Assembly: GCF_900112975.1 (NCBI RefSeq)
Contig: NZ_FONQ01000002.1
Coordinates: 124,001 to 188,000, forward strand
Reading direction: 5' to 3'
DNA: 64,000 nt
Source: Flavobacterium xueshanense
GTDB lineage: Bacteria; Bacteroidota; Bacteroidia; Flavobacteriales; Flavobacteriaceae
The position numbers and the translations under genes are program-made. This document shows positions 26,578-37,114 of this stretch, one piece after another. Each line of letters starts with the position of its first letter. Positions within the stretch are counted from its first letter, which is position 1. The notes below the pieces were generated by a model that saw only the letters and a list, made by a program, of their open reading frames with translations, was not told where the DNA came from and ran no database searches.

Positions 26578-26673
26578 TAGCCCAGATGGAAACGGCATCC
26601 TTTTACAAAGCTTCCAGCCTTTTGAAGGCTGGAAGCTTTGTAAAAGATATAGTGGACAGCTGGAAATAGCTCC
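26578..26673. repeat. Dispersed Flavobacterium-type intergenic element, copy 1, with a perfect 21-bp hairpin
   Basis: Left flank TAGCCCAGAT...CATCCTTTT, right flank GGACAGCTGGAAATAGCTCC. Between them is a perfect inverted repeat, 26601-26621 with 26625-26645, loop TTG. Copy 2 at 49486-49590 has closely related flanks but a different palindrome. It sits between converging genes and may also end transcription. Confidence 0.75.
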
Positions 26674-26702
26674 AAAAAAAAAGCCTCACAAATTGTGAAG
26701 CT
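26674..26702 (-). terminator. Terminator after atpC
   Basis: An 8-bp stem with one G-T type pair (26683-26690 with 26694-26701), followed on the minus strand by a run of nine T (26674-26682). It lies 24 bases beyond the atpC stop. Confidence 0.7.
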
Positions 26703-26725
26703 TTGATTTATATATCGAAATTATT

Positions 26726-27007
26726 TTAGTCGACTAAAACAATAACTTTGTTGTCTTTCATTTCGATTGTCCCAGAATTGATAGCAAGTGTGTAATTTTG
26801 GGCGTCTAATTTAGTGAATTTACTCGCCACTTCTTTTGCGAAAGCAAAGTTGGAAGCGGTAATTTTCACTACACCTTTTTCTAATATAGAAACAATTGGC
26901 GCGTGGTTATTCAAAATCTGAAAGCTTCCATCAACTCCTGGCAGTGTTACCGAAGTTACTTCTGCTGAAAATAATTTTGCTTCTGGTGAAATTATTTCTA
27001 ATAACAT
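26726..27007 (-). CDS. atpC: ATP synthase F1 epsilon subunit
   Basis: A 93-residue protein covering the N-terminal beta-sandwich of the epsilon subunit: MLLEIISPEAKLFSAEVTSV, LPGVDGSFQILNNHAPIVS and the GVVKI strand. It lacks the C-terminal helical hairpin, as is usual in Bacteroidota, so the inhibitory extended conformation known from E. coli is unlikely. It forms part of the central stalk with gamma. It follows atpD after 69 bases that contain a hairpin, so the two are probably one transcript with separated ribosome loading. The other ATP synthase subunits are not in this window. Confidence 0.94.
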   Translation of the reverse strand: MLLEIISPEAKLFSAEVTSVTLPGVDGSFQILNNHAPIVSILEKGVVKITASNFAFAKEVASKFTKLDAQNYTLAINSGTIEMKDNKVIVLVD

Positions 27008-27033
27008 ATTTTTTAGTTTATAGTCTCAGTTTA

Positions 27034-27060
27034 CAGTCTCAGTACTGAATACTGAGACTG
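27034..27060. repeat. Hairpin between atpD and atpC
   Basis: Perfect 11-bp inverted repeat (27034-27044 with 27050-27060), five-base loop, in a stretch of repeated CAGTCTCAGT and CTGAACACT words. It has no T run, so it is more likely a processing or attenuating structure than a full terminator. Confidence 0.6.
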
Positions 27061-27076
27061 AACACTGAACACTAAT

Positions 27077-28591
<1,515 letters not shown>

Positions 28592-28672
28592 TTATGTATT
28601 TATTAAATAGCTATTTAGGTTTATGAAATAGTACTAACCGAAATGTATCGATTAAATGCTTTTTTCAGTGTG

Positions 28673-28702
28673 CAAAGATAATTTTTTAAAATATAAAATC
28701 AA
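28673..28702 (-). promoter_or_regulatory. atpDC promoter, TTG-N19-TATCTTTG
   Basis: On the minus strand TTG (28700-28702) and TATCTTTG (28673-28680) are 19 bases apart, an exact match to the Flavobacterium promoter pattern, giving a leader of roughly 80 bases before atpD. Confidence 0.65.
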
Positions 28703-28788
28703 TAATTTTTTATAAAAAAAGGATATTTTTAATAGATAATGGAGAAATGACTTTGAAACAGACAAAAGATCGCAATATCCTTAAAAAC

Positions 28789-28823
28789 AAATAACCACCA
28801 CGTCAAGAAACGGGTGGTTATTT
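28789..28823 (-). terminator. Terminator after the GDSL lipoprotein gene
   Basis: Perfect 11-bp stem (28789-28799 with 28813-28823), 13-base loop, between the GDSL gene stop and the atpD promoter region. Confidence 0.7.
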
Positions 28824-28845
28824 TTACAAAAAAAAGAGGTTCAAA

Positions 28846-30339
28846 TTATTGAATAGTAGCTGGATATTGAATTCCATACAAACCTAAATCAACACCTTTC
28901 AAATTAGAACCATATTTAGCATTTATAGCCTCCAAGAATTTATTAGCAATTAATGCATATCCTCTTGGACTTGGGTGAACTCCATCTAAAGAAAAAGTAC
29001 CTCCTGTAACATAAGCAGCAGTCATGTGAAAAGTACCAAAACGAATTCCTCCATTATTCAACTGATTCAAAATTGAAGCTGTATCAACGAAAGCCAAATT
29101 GTTTGATTCAGCCGCAGTTTTAATCGTTACGTTATAGGCGTCTGTCGCTAATTTTATCTCCAAAACCTCTGAAGCTGTCAAAACCCTATTGTCTTGCAAT
29201 GGAAAAGTCACCCCAACGGTATTAAAAGGAGCCGGAACTCCAGCTTGTGGTGTTCCAATAACCGTTCTGGTTGTAAGCAATACAAAATCTTTGTCAGTAA
29301 CATTTGCACCACCATTAGCATGACGCGCTTGTCCATAAAGACTACCCATTAAAGCTGCTTGCTGCGCCGGAACACCAGCTGCAGTTAGCGCACCCGTAAT
29401 TTGAGCACTGTAATTAACCAACGTTTCATCTCTTATCAATAAAGGATTTGTAGCTGAAGCAGACAATGTTTTGATTCTGCTTCCAGCGCCTAGAGCTGTA
29501 AGAATTTGTTTTACTGGCCCCAACAACTGTGTATTCAATTGTGTTGCAGTTGCAGCATCTAAAGGAACTGGGTTAAAAGGAACCGTAGTAAAAAACGGTA
29601 GATTGTTGATATAAGGTAAATTGGCAACAACTCCTTTTTTACCTCCTGCCGCAAGAGCAGTAGCTAAAGCATTATAAGCCGCATTAAAAGTACCCGTGGG
29701 AGTAATGTTATTTCCTGCAACAGGATCTTGCGAAGTGGGTATACCACCATTAGTAGCATATCCTAAAACATCATTTCCTCCAATAAACAAAGAGAAGAAG
29801 GTTGGATTTTGATCCATAGCATCTTTTATTACACTTGACATTGCCGTTTTCGCAAATCGTCCAAAATATGGATTAGCTTGTCCGTAACCTGCCACACTTA
29901 AATGTATTGCTTTTGCACCTGGAACACCCATATTGCTATATGCTCCAGATATACTAGCACCAAGAACTGTTCCCGAAACCCCTGAAACATTTACTGGTCC
30001 AGCACCATTGAAATACAAACGTGTTGGGAATTGAGGAACTTGATTTCCTCCAATTGAAAATCCACCTCTATTGTCATCTGCCATGAATGGATTCGTAAAA
30101 GCACCTCCGCCAACTAAAGCAAATTGCCCTGCCAAGATATTAGGGTATGAATTTTTTTGACCAGCTTTAAAAAGAGCGCCATCACTATATCCCGCCGCAA
30201 ACGAATCTCCTAAAGCAACATATTTAGAAAAATCGGCCGTACCCGCTGTTAGCGGCTCTTCGGCAATTACCTCATCATCGTTATTACAAGCTGCGAAGGT
30301 TAGCGAAATCAACAACAGCCATTTGAAATTTTTTATCAT
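28846..30339 (-). CDS. SGNH/GDSL-family outer-membrane lipoprotein (esterase/lipase)
   Basis: A 497-residue lipoprotein from the ATG at 30339 (MIKNFKWLLLISLTFAAC, lipobox FAAC). The frame is open further upstream, but that part would overlap the preceding gene. SGNH blocks are clear: block I YVALGDSFAAGYS with the nucleophile Ser, block III LFIGGNDVLGYA, and block V LDGVHPSPRGYALIA with the Asp/His pair. It should hydrolyse esters at the cell surface or in the periplasm. It lies 34 bases downstream of a TonB-dependent receptor, suggesting they handle the same lipid-like or ester substrate. Confidence 0.9.
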   Translation of the reverse strand: MIKNFKWLLLISLTFAACNNDDEVIAEEPLTAGTADFSKYVALGDSFAAGYSDGALFKAGQKNSYPNILAGQFALVGGGAFTNPFMADDNRGGFSIGGNQVPQFPTRLYFNGAGPVNVSGVSGTVLGASISGAYSNMGVPGAKAIHLSVAGYGQANPYFGRFAKTAMSSVIKDAMDQNPTFFSLFIGGNDVLGYATNGGIPTSQDPVAGNNITPTGTFNAAYNALATALAAGGKKGVVANLPYINNLPFFTTVPFNPVPLDAATATQLNTQLLGPVKQILTALGAGSRIKTLSASATNPLLIRDETLVNYSAQITGALTAAGVPAQQAALMGSLYGQARHANGGANVTDKDFVLLTTRTVIGTPQAGVPAPFNTVGVTFPLQDNRVLTASEVLEIKLATDAYNVTIKTAAESNNLAFVDTASILNQLNNGGIRFGTFHMTAAYVTGGTFSLDGVHPSPRGYALIANKFLEAINAKYGSNLKGVDLGLYGIQYPATIQ

Positions 30340-30373
30340 AATATATTTTTTAAAATTATTGACCTTTTTATAA

Positions 30374-33199
30374 TTATGGGTTGATTGTCCAAGAAGCAAA
30401 CCATTGTTGCCCTATTGCTCCAGCTCCAATTACCTGAAGATAATCTTTTCCACCAATATTGGTAGCACCAATTTTAAGTACAGATTTTAACTTTGGAAAA
30501 CCATAATTAATTTGAGCATCTAATACAGTGTTTTCCGGAACCATTCCGTCAGCAAAAGAAGACTGCCATAAATACTCCGTATTGTATCTTGCATTAACAT
30601 TGAAACCAAAGTTTTTAAACAATTTAGCGTTACCAATAGATGTTTTTACTCTGTGTTTAGGAGTATTAAAACCAGCTATAAAACTGGGGTCTTCTTCTTG
30701 ATTAAAATTAAACTCAGCATAATTATAATTTACACCAACTTCAAAATCCCCGTACACTTTTTTAGACAAACCTACACCAAAACCTAATGAAGTAATTTTT
30801 GCAACAGTATTGGTGTATACTTGATACACTCTTCTGTCTCCATTGCTCAAAGCAGAAAGCGTAGCCAAAGTTGCAGGATTACCAAAATCAAAAGCGGTAT
30901 TAACATTTCCGTAATACGGACTAATCACTCTTGAAGTATTCATGAAATCATTATAAATATTATAATATCCATTAATATCAATTGACAAATCATTGTTAAC
31001 TACAGAACGATATCCTAATTCTATAGCCTGAACCTCTTCAGGCTTTACCAATCTTGGATTAGCCACTTTTAATAAAGCTGCTGCTGCAGGAACGTTCGTT
31101 GGGTTTGCTGCAATTGCAGCGCTAAACGCCTGAACTGATGTCAAAGTATAAGAATTAGTATAGGCATTTTGACCTGTTAAAGTTAAAGTTGCAGGAACTC
31201 CCAATGCTTGACCAGCAGCACTAACTCCTCTAATTTCCGTAAAACGATCTAAATTCTCAGGAGCAGAACCAATCAAAGCGAATGGTCCTAGATCTAAACC
31301 AATGTATTGATCTTGAGTAGTTGGATTTCTAAATCCAGTTTGATAAGAAACTCTAAAGTTATGTCTTTTAGTTGCTCCGGCAGAATAAACAAAAGATACG
31401 CGAGGCGAAATATTTCCATCAAAATTTTGACTTTTATCATAACGAGCAGATCCTGTAAATTTCAACCTGTCATCCATGAATTTTTTGGTCAATTGTCCGT
31501 AAGCACCGTACTCATTATATCTTAATGGACCGTCAAAATCAGTGAAGATTGTTCCTTGTGAGTTCATTTCATATTGTCTGAATGAACCTCCTAATTGAAT
31601 CTCTGCAAATTTTACCAAATCTTTAAAATTGTAATTTACATCAGAATGGTAAATTTTAGACTGATCTATAAATTTAGCTCCTTTAGTTAAATCAGGTTCA
31701 GCTACTGCTGCTGCCAAAGCGCTTATGAATTGCGCTGAACCTGGTTCAAATCTTGGACTCCCTGTTGGAGTTGCTAAAAAAGGCAAACCTGTTGGTTTGA
31801 TATTGTAATCTGCATAATTTCTTGCATTTGTAGCAGATTGATGTGCGTTAGTACCTAATACAGCACCGGATAACTGATACGCAGTAGCATAATTAGTAAA
31901 CCATTCTGTATCTGATTTTGCAGCCCTGTTAACATTCCATGCAGCAAAACGCATGTCGTAAGAATTACCAGCATCTTCGTCAGTAACATATCCTCTTACA
32001 AAGAAATTTTTCCCTTTTATCTCGATTTTAGATTGTTGCATAAAGAAATCATTTAATGCATATCTGTTTGCTCCTTGATAAATCGTACTTCCTAAACCTA
32101 ATTTATGTTGTAATATAATTTCGGTTTCACCTTCCCAAGGTTTAAAATGCAAAGAGAAATCTGCTTTCACACTTCTAACTTTATTGTCATTCAAATCCTG
32201 CTCGCGGTATCCTGTTCTACTTACTTGACCCACATTAGTAATAAAAGTTGTAACCTCATCACCATACAAGTTCAAACCGTCATAGTTTTGATTGTTAGCG
32301 TGCCCAATTGAACCACCTGTTAAACTTCTGTCATCAGCAGCAATCCATTCTGTAGCTCTCAAAAAATTGAAATTTGCTTTGGCTGCAAAATGCTTAGTGA
32401 AAGCCTTTGCTGCTCTCAATCCAAAATCAAAATAATCATTTGTACCAGCAGCTTTCTGAGTGGTTTGCCCGTATTTTACGTAAGTACTAATTCCTTGATT
32501 CGCAAAAGGATTTTTACTGTTCATGAACAAAATACCATTAAAAGCATTTGCGCCATAAAGAGCGGAAGATGCACCCGGAAGCAACTCAACGTTAGCAACA
32601 TCAATATCAGACAGTCCGATAAGATTTCCTAAAACAAAGTTCAATGCCGGTGAAGAGTTGTCCATACCGTCCACCAATTGCATAAAACGAGTATTGGCAA
32701 CTGTAGAAAAACCTCTTGTATTTATAGATTTGAACGAAATACTACTCGTATTAAAATGCACCTCTTTAAGATTTTCTAAACCATCATAAAATGTCGGTGC
32801 GGTAGTACTTTTTATTTGTTGTATACCCATTCTTTCAATAGTAACCGGTGATTCAATAACTCTTTCAGGAGTTCTTGATGCAGAAACTACAATTTCATCC
32901 AGTTTATTTTCTTCATCTAAAAGCTTAACAGAAATTCTTTGATTAGCAGAGGAAACGTTGATCTTTTGAGTTCCAAACCCTACACTTGTAATCTCAATTA
33001 CGAAAGGAGGCTTTTTAGCAGTTTGTAACGTAAATGATCCGTCTAAATCGGAAATAGCACCCGAAGAGTCTCCAACAATCTTTATGTTGGCTCCAGGAAT
33101 AGGTTGGTTGTTACTGTCTGTAACAATACCTGAAATTGAGTTTTGAGCAAAAGTTAAGCTACAAAAAAACAATGACAAAAAAAGTAAATACACTCTCAT
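30374..33199 (-). CDS. TonB-dependent receptor with CarboxypepD_reg-like N-terminal domain
   Basis: A 941-residue outer-membrane importer. Signal peptide MRVYLLFLSLFFCSLTFAQ. Residues about 20-105 are the carboxypeptidase-regulatory-like domain (ISGIVTDSNNQPIPGANIKI). Residues about 110-230 form the plug (EIVVSASRTPERV, NTRGFS, QLVDGMDNS, VELLPGASSALYGANAFNG). The remainder is a 22-stranded type barrel ending in FASWTINP. It transports an unknown substrate using TonB energy. The GDSL lipoprotein downstream replaces the SusD-like partner of classical pairs. Confidence 0.92.
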   Translation of the reverse strand: MRVYLLFLSLFFCSLTFAQNSISGIVTDSNNQPIPGANIKIVGDSSGAISDLDGSFTLQTAKKPPFVIEITSVGFGTQKINVSSANQRISVKLLDEENKLDEIVVSASRTPERVIESPVTIERMGIQQIKSTTAPTFYDGLENLKEVHFNTSSISFKSINTRGFSTVANTRFMQLVDGMDNSSPALNFVLGNLIGLSDIDVANVELLPGASSALYGANAFNGILFMNSKNPFANQGISTYVKYGQTTQKAAGTNDYFDFGLRAAKAFTKHFAAKANFNFLRATEWIAADDRSLTGGSIGHANNQNYDGLNLYGDEVTTFITNVGQVSRTGYREQDLNDNKVRSVKADFSLHFKPWEGETEIILQHKLGLGSTIYQGANRYALNDFFMQQSKIEIKGKNFFVRGYVTDEDAGNSYDMRFAAWNVNRAAKSDTEWFTNYATAYQLSGAVLGTNAHQSATNARNYADYNIKPTGLPFLATPTGSPRFEPGSAQFISALAAAVAEPDLTKGAKFIDQSKIYHSDVNYNFKDLVKFAEIQLGGSFRQYEMNSQGTIFTDFDGPLRYNEYGAYGQLTKKFMDDRLKFTGSARYDKSQNFDGNISPRVSFVYSAGATKRHNFRVSYQTGFRNPTTQDQYIGLDLGPFALIGSAPENLDRFTEIRGVSAAGQALGVPATLTLTGQNAYTNSYTLTSVQAFSAAIAANPTNVPAAAALLKVANPRLVKPEEVQAIELGYRSVVNNDLSIDINGYYNIYNDFMNTSRVISPYYGNVNTAFDFGNPATLATLSALSNGDRRVYQVYTNTVAKITSLGFGVGLSKKVYGDFEVGVNYNYAEFNFNQEEDPSFIAGFNTPKHRVKTSIGNAKLFKNFGFNVNARYNTEYLWQSSFADGMVPENTVLDAQINYGFPKLKSVLKIGATNIGGKDYLQVIGAGAIGQQWFASWTINP

Positions 33200-33514
33200 T
33201 GGGTTATAATTTGTTGGTTTATGAAGCCAAAGTACAAATATTTTTGATATTAATAAAAAAGGACTGAAAAAATTTCATATTCATCAGTTATTTTGCACCA
33301 TTTACGCTTATTTCACATTTAAAATTAATTATTTAATGTTAAAATTTATGCTAAAAAAATAGAATATCACTATGCATGCATATAAAAAATACATATATCA
33401 CAAAATAATTATTAATTTTTAGATATTTGATAAAAGTTCAAAAAGTCCCAAAATTTACCTTTTATTTCACTTTTCTAACATCTAAGAATACTTATTTAAA
33501 TAAATTACAAAACA
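33200..33514. other. AT-rich intergenic region between glmS and the TonB-receptor gene
   Basis: Very AT-rich, no supported reading frame. It must hold the receptor promoter. A near match to the -7 box (TACTTTGG on the minus strand, close to the receptor start) is not convincing. Confidence 0.4.
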
Positions 33515-33546
33515 CAAAAAAAGCCTCGAAAAAAACTTCCGAGGCT
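33515..33546 (-). terminator. Terminator after glmS
   Basis: A 7-bp stem AGCCTCG (33522-33528) with CGAGGCT (33540-33546), followed by T7 on the minus strand. Confidence 0.65.
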
Positions 33547-33575
33547 GATTATTTTTAAGGCAGTTAACTACAAAT

Positions 33576-35423
33576 TTATTCTACAGTAACTGATTTCGCA
33601 AGATTACGAGGTTGATCTACATTACATTCACGCATAACAGCAATGTGATACGATAACAATTGCAATGGAATAGTAGTAATCAACGGTGATAATGCATCCG
33701 AAGTTTCCGGAATTTCAATAACATAATCCGCTAATTCCCGTACTTGTGTATCTCCTTTAGTAACTACTGCTATAATTTTTCCACTTCTGGATTTAATTTC
33801 TTGAATATTACTAACAATTTTATCGTAATGCCCTTGTTTTGGCGCAATTACAACCACCGGCATGTGCTCGTCAATTAAGGCAATTGGTCCATGTTTCATT
33901 TCCGCTGCAGGATATCCTTCAGCATGAATATAGGAGATCTCTTTTAATTTTAAAGCACCTTCAAGAGCCACTGGAAAATTATACCCTCTTCCCAAATACA
34001 AACAATTAGGAGCGTCTTTGAAAACTGCAGCAATTTCTTTTGCTCTGTCATTTGTTTCTAAAGCCTCTTTTACTTTTTCAGGAATAATTTCTAATTCTTG
34101 TAAATAGGTGTGAAAAGCTGAATTTGATAATGTTCCTTTGGCTTTAGCTAAACGCAACGCAATCATTGTCAACACCGTAATTTGAGTTGTAAATGCTTTT
34201 GTAGATGCGACACCAATTTCAGGTCCCGCATGAGTATAAGCACCGGCGTGAGTTTCTCTTGAAATAGAAGATCCTACTACATTACATACTCCAAAAACAA
34301 ACGCACCATTTTCTTTGGCCAATTTTATAGCGGCCATGGTATCAGCCGTTTCTCCAGATTGAGAAATAGCAATAACGATATCTTTACTATTTATGATTGG
34401 ATTTCTGTATCTAAATTCAGAAGCATATTCCACTTCAACTGGGATTCTTGCAAATTCTTCAAAAATATACTCTGCAACTAAACCAGCGTGCCATGAAGTT
34501 CCACAAGCAACGATTATGATTCTTTCCGCGTTTAAGAACTTTTCTAAATTATCCTCAACACCTGCCATTTGAATCAAACCTTCATTAGCATGAAGTCTTC
34601 CACGATATGTGTCTTTGATAACGCTTGGTTGCTCATAAATTTCTTTTAACATAAAATGATCGTAACCACCTTTTTCAATTTGTTCCAAATTCATTTGAAG
34701 CTCTTGAATAGTAGGATTAACTAAAGAGTCATCTTTAATTTTACGAACTTTCATTTGTTTATGTAATCTAATATTTGCCATTTCACCATCTTCCAGATAA
34801 ATCGCATTAGATGTATATTCTATAAAAGGAGAAGCGTCTGAAGCTATAAAAAACTCTCCTTCACCAACACCAATTGCTAATGGGCTTCCTAAACGGGCAG
34901 CAACGATTTCATTTGGAGTTTTTTTGTCAAAAACAGCAATGGCATACGCTCCTACTACCTGATTCAAAGCCACCTGAACTGCTTTTCCTAATTTTAAATT
35001 ATCTTTTTTCTGTACTTCTTCAATAAGATTAATTAATACTTCAGTATCCGTATCAGAATGAAAAACGTATCCTCTTTTGATCAACTCTGCTTTTAAAGGC
35101 GCATAATTTTCAATAATTCCGTTATGAACTATTGCTAAGTCCCCTGAATTTGAAATATGTGGATGCGAGTTTACATCATTTGGAACACCGTGCGTTGCCC
35201 AGCGTGTATGACCTATCCCAATGCTTCCATTAATGGTAATCTCTTTTGAAGCTCTCTCCTCAAGATCTGAAACTTTCCCTTTTGTTTTAGAAACCTTAAG
35301 GTTTTCACCGTCATACAACATGACACCAGCACTATCATAGCCTCTATATTCGAGTCTTTTTAATCCTTTAATTACAATAGGATAAGCTTCTCTGTATCCA
35401 ATATATCCAACAATTCCACACAT
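33576..35423 (-). CDS. glmS: Glutamine--fructose-6-phosphate aminotransferase (isomerizing)
   Basis: A 615-residue enzyme making glucosamine-6-phosphate, the first step toward UDP-GlcNAc for peptidoglycan and lipid A. MCGIVGYIG gives the N-terminal Cys nucleophile of the glutaminase domain (about 1-240), with GHTRWATHG and HNGIIEN. Two SIS sugar-isomerase domains follow (about 290-420 and 460-600), with CGTSWHAG, SQSGETADT and the C-terminal DQPRNLAKSVTVE that ends in the usual A/S-KSVTVE. It follows the DUF4270 gene after 9 bases, so they are probably co-transcribed. Confidence 0.98.
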   Translation of the reverse strand: MCGIVGYIGYREAYPIVIKGLKRLEYRGYDSAGVMLYDGENLKVSKTKGKVSDLEERASKEITINGSIGIGHTRWATHGVPNDVNSHPHISNSGDLAIVHNGIIENYAPLKAELIKRGYVFHSDTDTEVLINLIEEVQKKDNLKLGKAVQVALNQVVGAYAIAVFDKKTPNEIVAARLGSPLAIGVGEGEFFIASDASPFIEYTSNAIYLEDGEMANIRLHKQMKVRKIKDDSLVNPTIQELQMNLEQIEKGGYDHFMLKEIYEQPSVIKDTYRGRLHANEGLIQMAGVEDNLEKFLNAERIIIVACGTSWHAGLVAEYIFEEFARIPVEVEYASEFRYRNPIINSKDIVIAISQSGETADTMAAIKLAKENGAFVFGVCNVVGSSISRETHAGAYTHAGPEIGVASTKAFTTQITVLTMIALRLAKAKGTLSNSAFHTYLQELEIIPEKVKEALETNDRAKEIAAVFKDAPNCLYLGRGYNFPVALEGALKLKEISYIHAEGYPAAEMKHGPIALIDEHMPVVVIAPKQGHYDKIVSNIQEIKSRSGKIIAVVTKGDTQVRELADYVIEIPETSDALSPLITTIPLQLLSYHIAVMRECNVDQPRNLAKSVTVE

Positions 35424-35432
35424 AGTCTTGGT

Positions 35433-37094
35433 TTAATTAGGTTTTGTATAATAAATTTCAAGTTTTAATCTTTTAGCCTCATTTACGGTAGATTTTCCGC
35501 TGTACAAAATTGTTCCTAATGGGTTCATAACCGAAGTCTTTGGCGCTTGAGAAATAAATGTATTTGGAGTTTTTAACTTATAAGATGTTACTATTCCTAT
35601 GTCTTCCGTAACTACAAGACCTAATTTAACATTAGTGGAATCCTTATTATTGATCAGATTTCGTATTTGATTGGTTACTCTAATTTTATAAGTCACCCCT
35701 TTTTTACTAGTGGCATCTTTCTTTATAATGCCATCCAAAATAGTTCTAGATTTTTTTGGATCCGTACTATTAGTAGTGGGGTCCAGGTAATAATCTGTCA
35801 AAGGTCGGCTGTTTTTAAAATCATACAAATAAATTCTTTGTGGCTCATAACTGTTGGCCATAGCAGCAGCGTCAATATGAAAAACAAGATTTGCTTCATT
35901 AATCAATATTTTTTTACCATCTGCCGGGTTTCTTAAGTCATCTAATTGATCTGAAATTTTATTAGGACCTGTTAACACTCCATTAGCATCATATCCTTTT
36001 ACATCTGTTTTATCAAAAAGCTCTAAAACCGCTACAGAACCTTCACCACCTTTTAAAAATAATTTCTCATCTCCTTCAGTTGTGTTTCCAGTCGTTGGCA
36101 AGGCATTATACGCACTTCCATTAGCGCTAAAATCGTTATTCAACAAACTAACAGTATTTCCTGTCATGTTTAGAACAATCGTTTTCTTTACTCGCGTTGT
36201 AGCCCCACCTGTTGTAGAAACTAAATCCTCATTATAAGTAATGGTTATTTTACCTGCTTTAAAATTCAGCATCGCTAAATTCCCTTGACCACCTCCGGAT
36301 TTCTCCATTTTAAAATAAAGACCTCTAAAATAATTTTTAAAAACTTCATTTGAGGCTAACTTACCAGAATTAACCGCATCAATAATCTTGGCTTTAAAAT
36401 AATCCTTATTCAAATTCAGCTTCATTCCCGGAGCAATGTATGCTGTTGATTTTGCCTTCGTTACCGTATCTGTTGTTACAACGACATGCTCTGCAGGATT
36501 AAAAAAGAACTCATCATTCTGAGCCTTATCAGGGTTGTCATTTAAACGAGTCGGAATTTTTAAATTATCGAATTCAGTATTCTGATCTGTAAAGTATTTT
36601 TGAGATTGTTGAAATCCTCCAATAGGATCCGCATCTCTCATAAAATAACCTGATTCATAGATACTTAATTTCATTTTGGCCTTATCCGGACCATAAATAG
36701 AGTCTAGTACATACACATGGCTTCCGTCAGCATTCGTTTTTGTTTGGGTTGCGTCAGTATAATACGGAATGGTAAGCACTACACTTTCCACAAAAGGTTT
36801 TGTACTTACTGAAGTAATAAGAGCCGGTAAAGTTAACTGAGTATTGAAGTTTGCGGTTGTTTCACCAAAATTTGTACTGCTGTAAATTCCCAATGGATTT
36901 ACTTCAAGATTATTGGATTGTATAGGTCCTGTTTTTTGATTGTAACCAGAAACACTATATGTTTCTTTTTTAAAATCAAAATTATTTTCACCGATTAAAT
37001 CTCCACCAATTTCGTTATAATCTTTATCACAAGAATATAAAAAAACAACACTTGCTACTAAAAGAATTTTCTTAAAAAAAGAATTATTGTACAT
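35433..37094 (-). CDS. DUF4270-family lipoprotein
   Basis: A 553-residue protein with a lipoprotein signal (ILLVASVVFLYSC). It shows the DUF4270 order: DKDYNEIGGDLIGENNF after the Cys, then LGIYSSTNFGETTANFNTQL, ESVVLTIPYY, and a C-terminal MNPLGTILYSGKS...KRLKLEIYYTKP. The family is confined to Bacteroidota, predicted outer-membrane or surface-exposed, function unknown. It lies between the glycogen-synthase-like gene (20 bases upstream) and glmS (9 bases downstream), a neighbourhood I associate with Flavobacteriia. Confidence 0.88.
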   Translation of the reverse strand: MYNNSFFKKILLVASVVFLYSCDKDYNEIGGDLIGENNFDFKKETYSVSGYNQKTGPIQSNNLEVNPLGIYSSTNFGETTANFNTQLTLPALITSVSTKPFVESVVLTIPYYTDATQTKTNADGSHVYVLDSIYGPDKAKMKLSIYESGYFMRDADPIGGFQQSQKYFTDQNTEFDNLKIPTRLNDNPDKAQNDEFFFNPAEHVVVTTDTVTKAKSTAYIAPGMKLNLNKDYFKAKIIDAVNSGKLASNEVFKNYFRGLYFKMEKSGGGQGNLAMLNFKAGKITITYNEDLVSTTGGATTRVKKTIVLNMTGNTVSLLNNDFSANGSAYNALPTTGNTTEGDEKLFLKGGEGSVAVLELFDKTDVKGYDANGVLTGPNKISDQLDDLRNPADGKKILINEANLVFHIDAAAMANSYEPQRIYLYDFKNSRPLTDYYLDPTTNSTDPKKSRTILDGIIKKDATSKKGVTYKIRVTNQIRNLINNKDSTNVKLGLVVTEDIGIVTSYKLKTPNTFISQAPKTSVMNPLGTILYSGKSTVNEAKRLKLEIYYTKPN

Positions 37095-37114
37095 ATTTAT
37101 TAAAAAAGTTTAAT

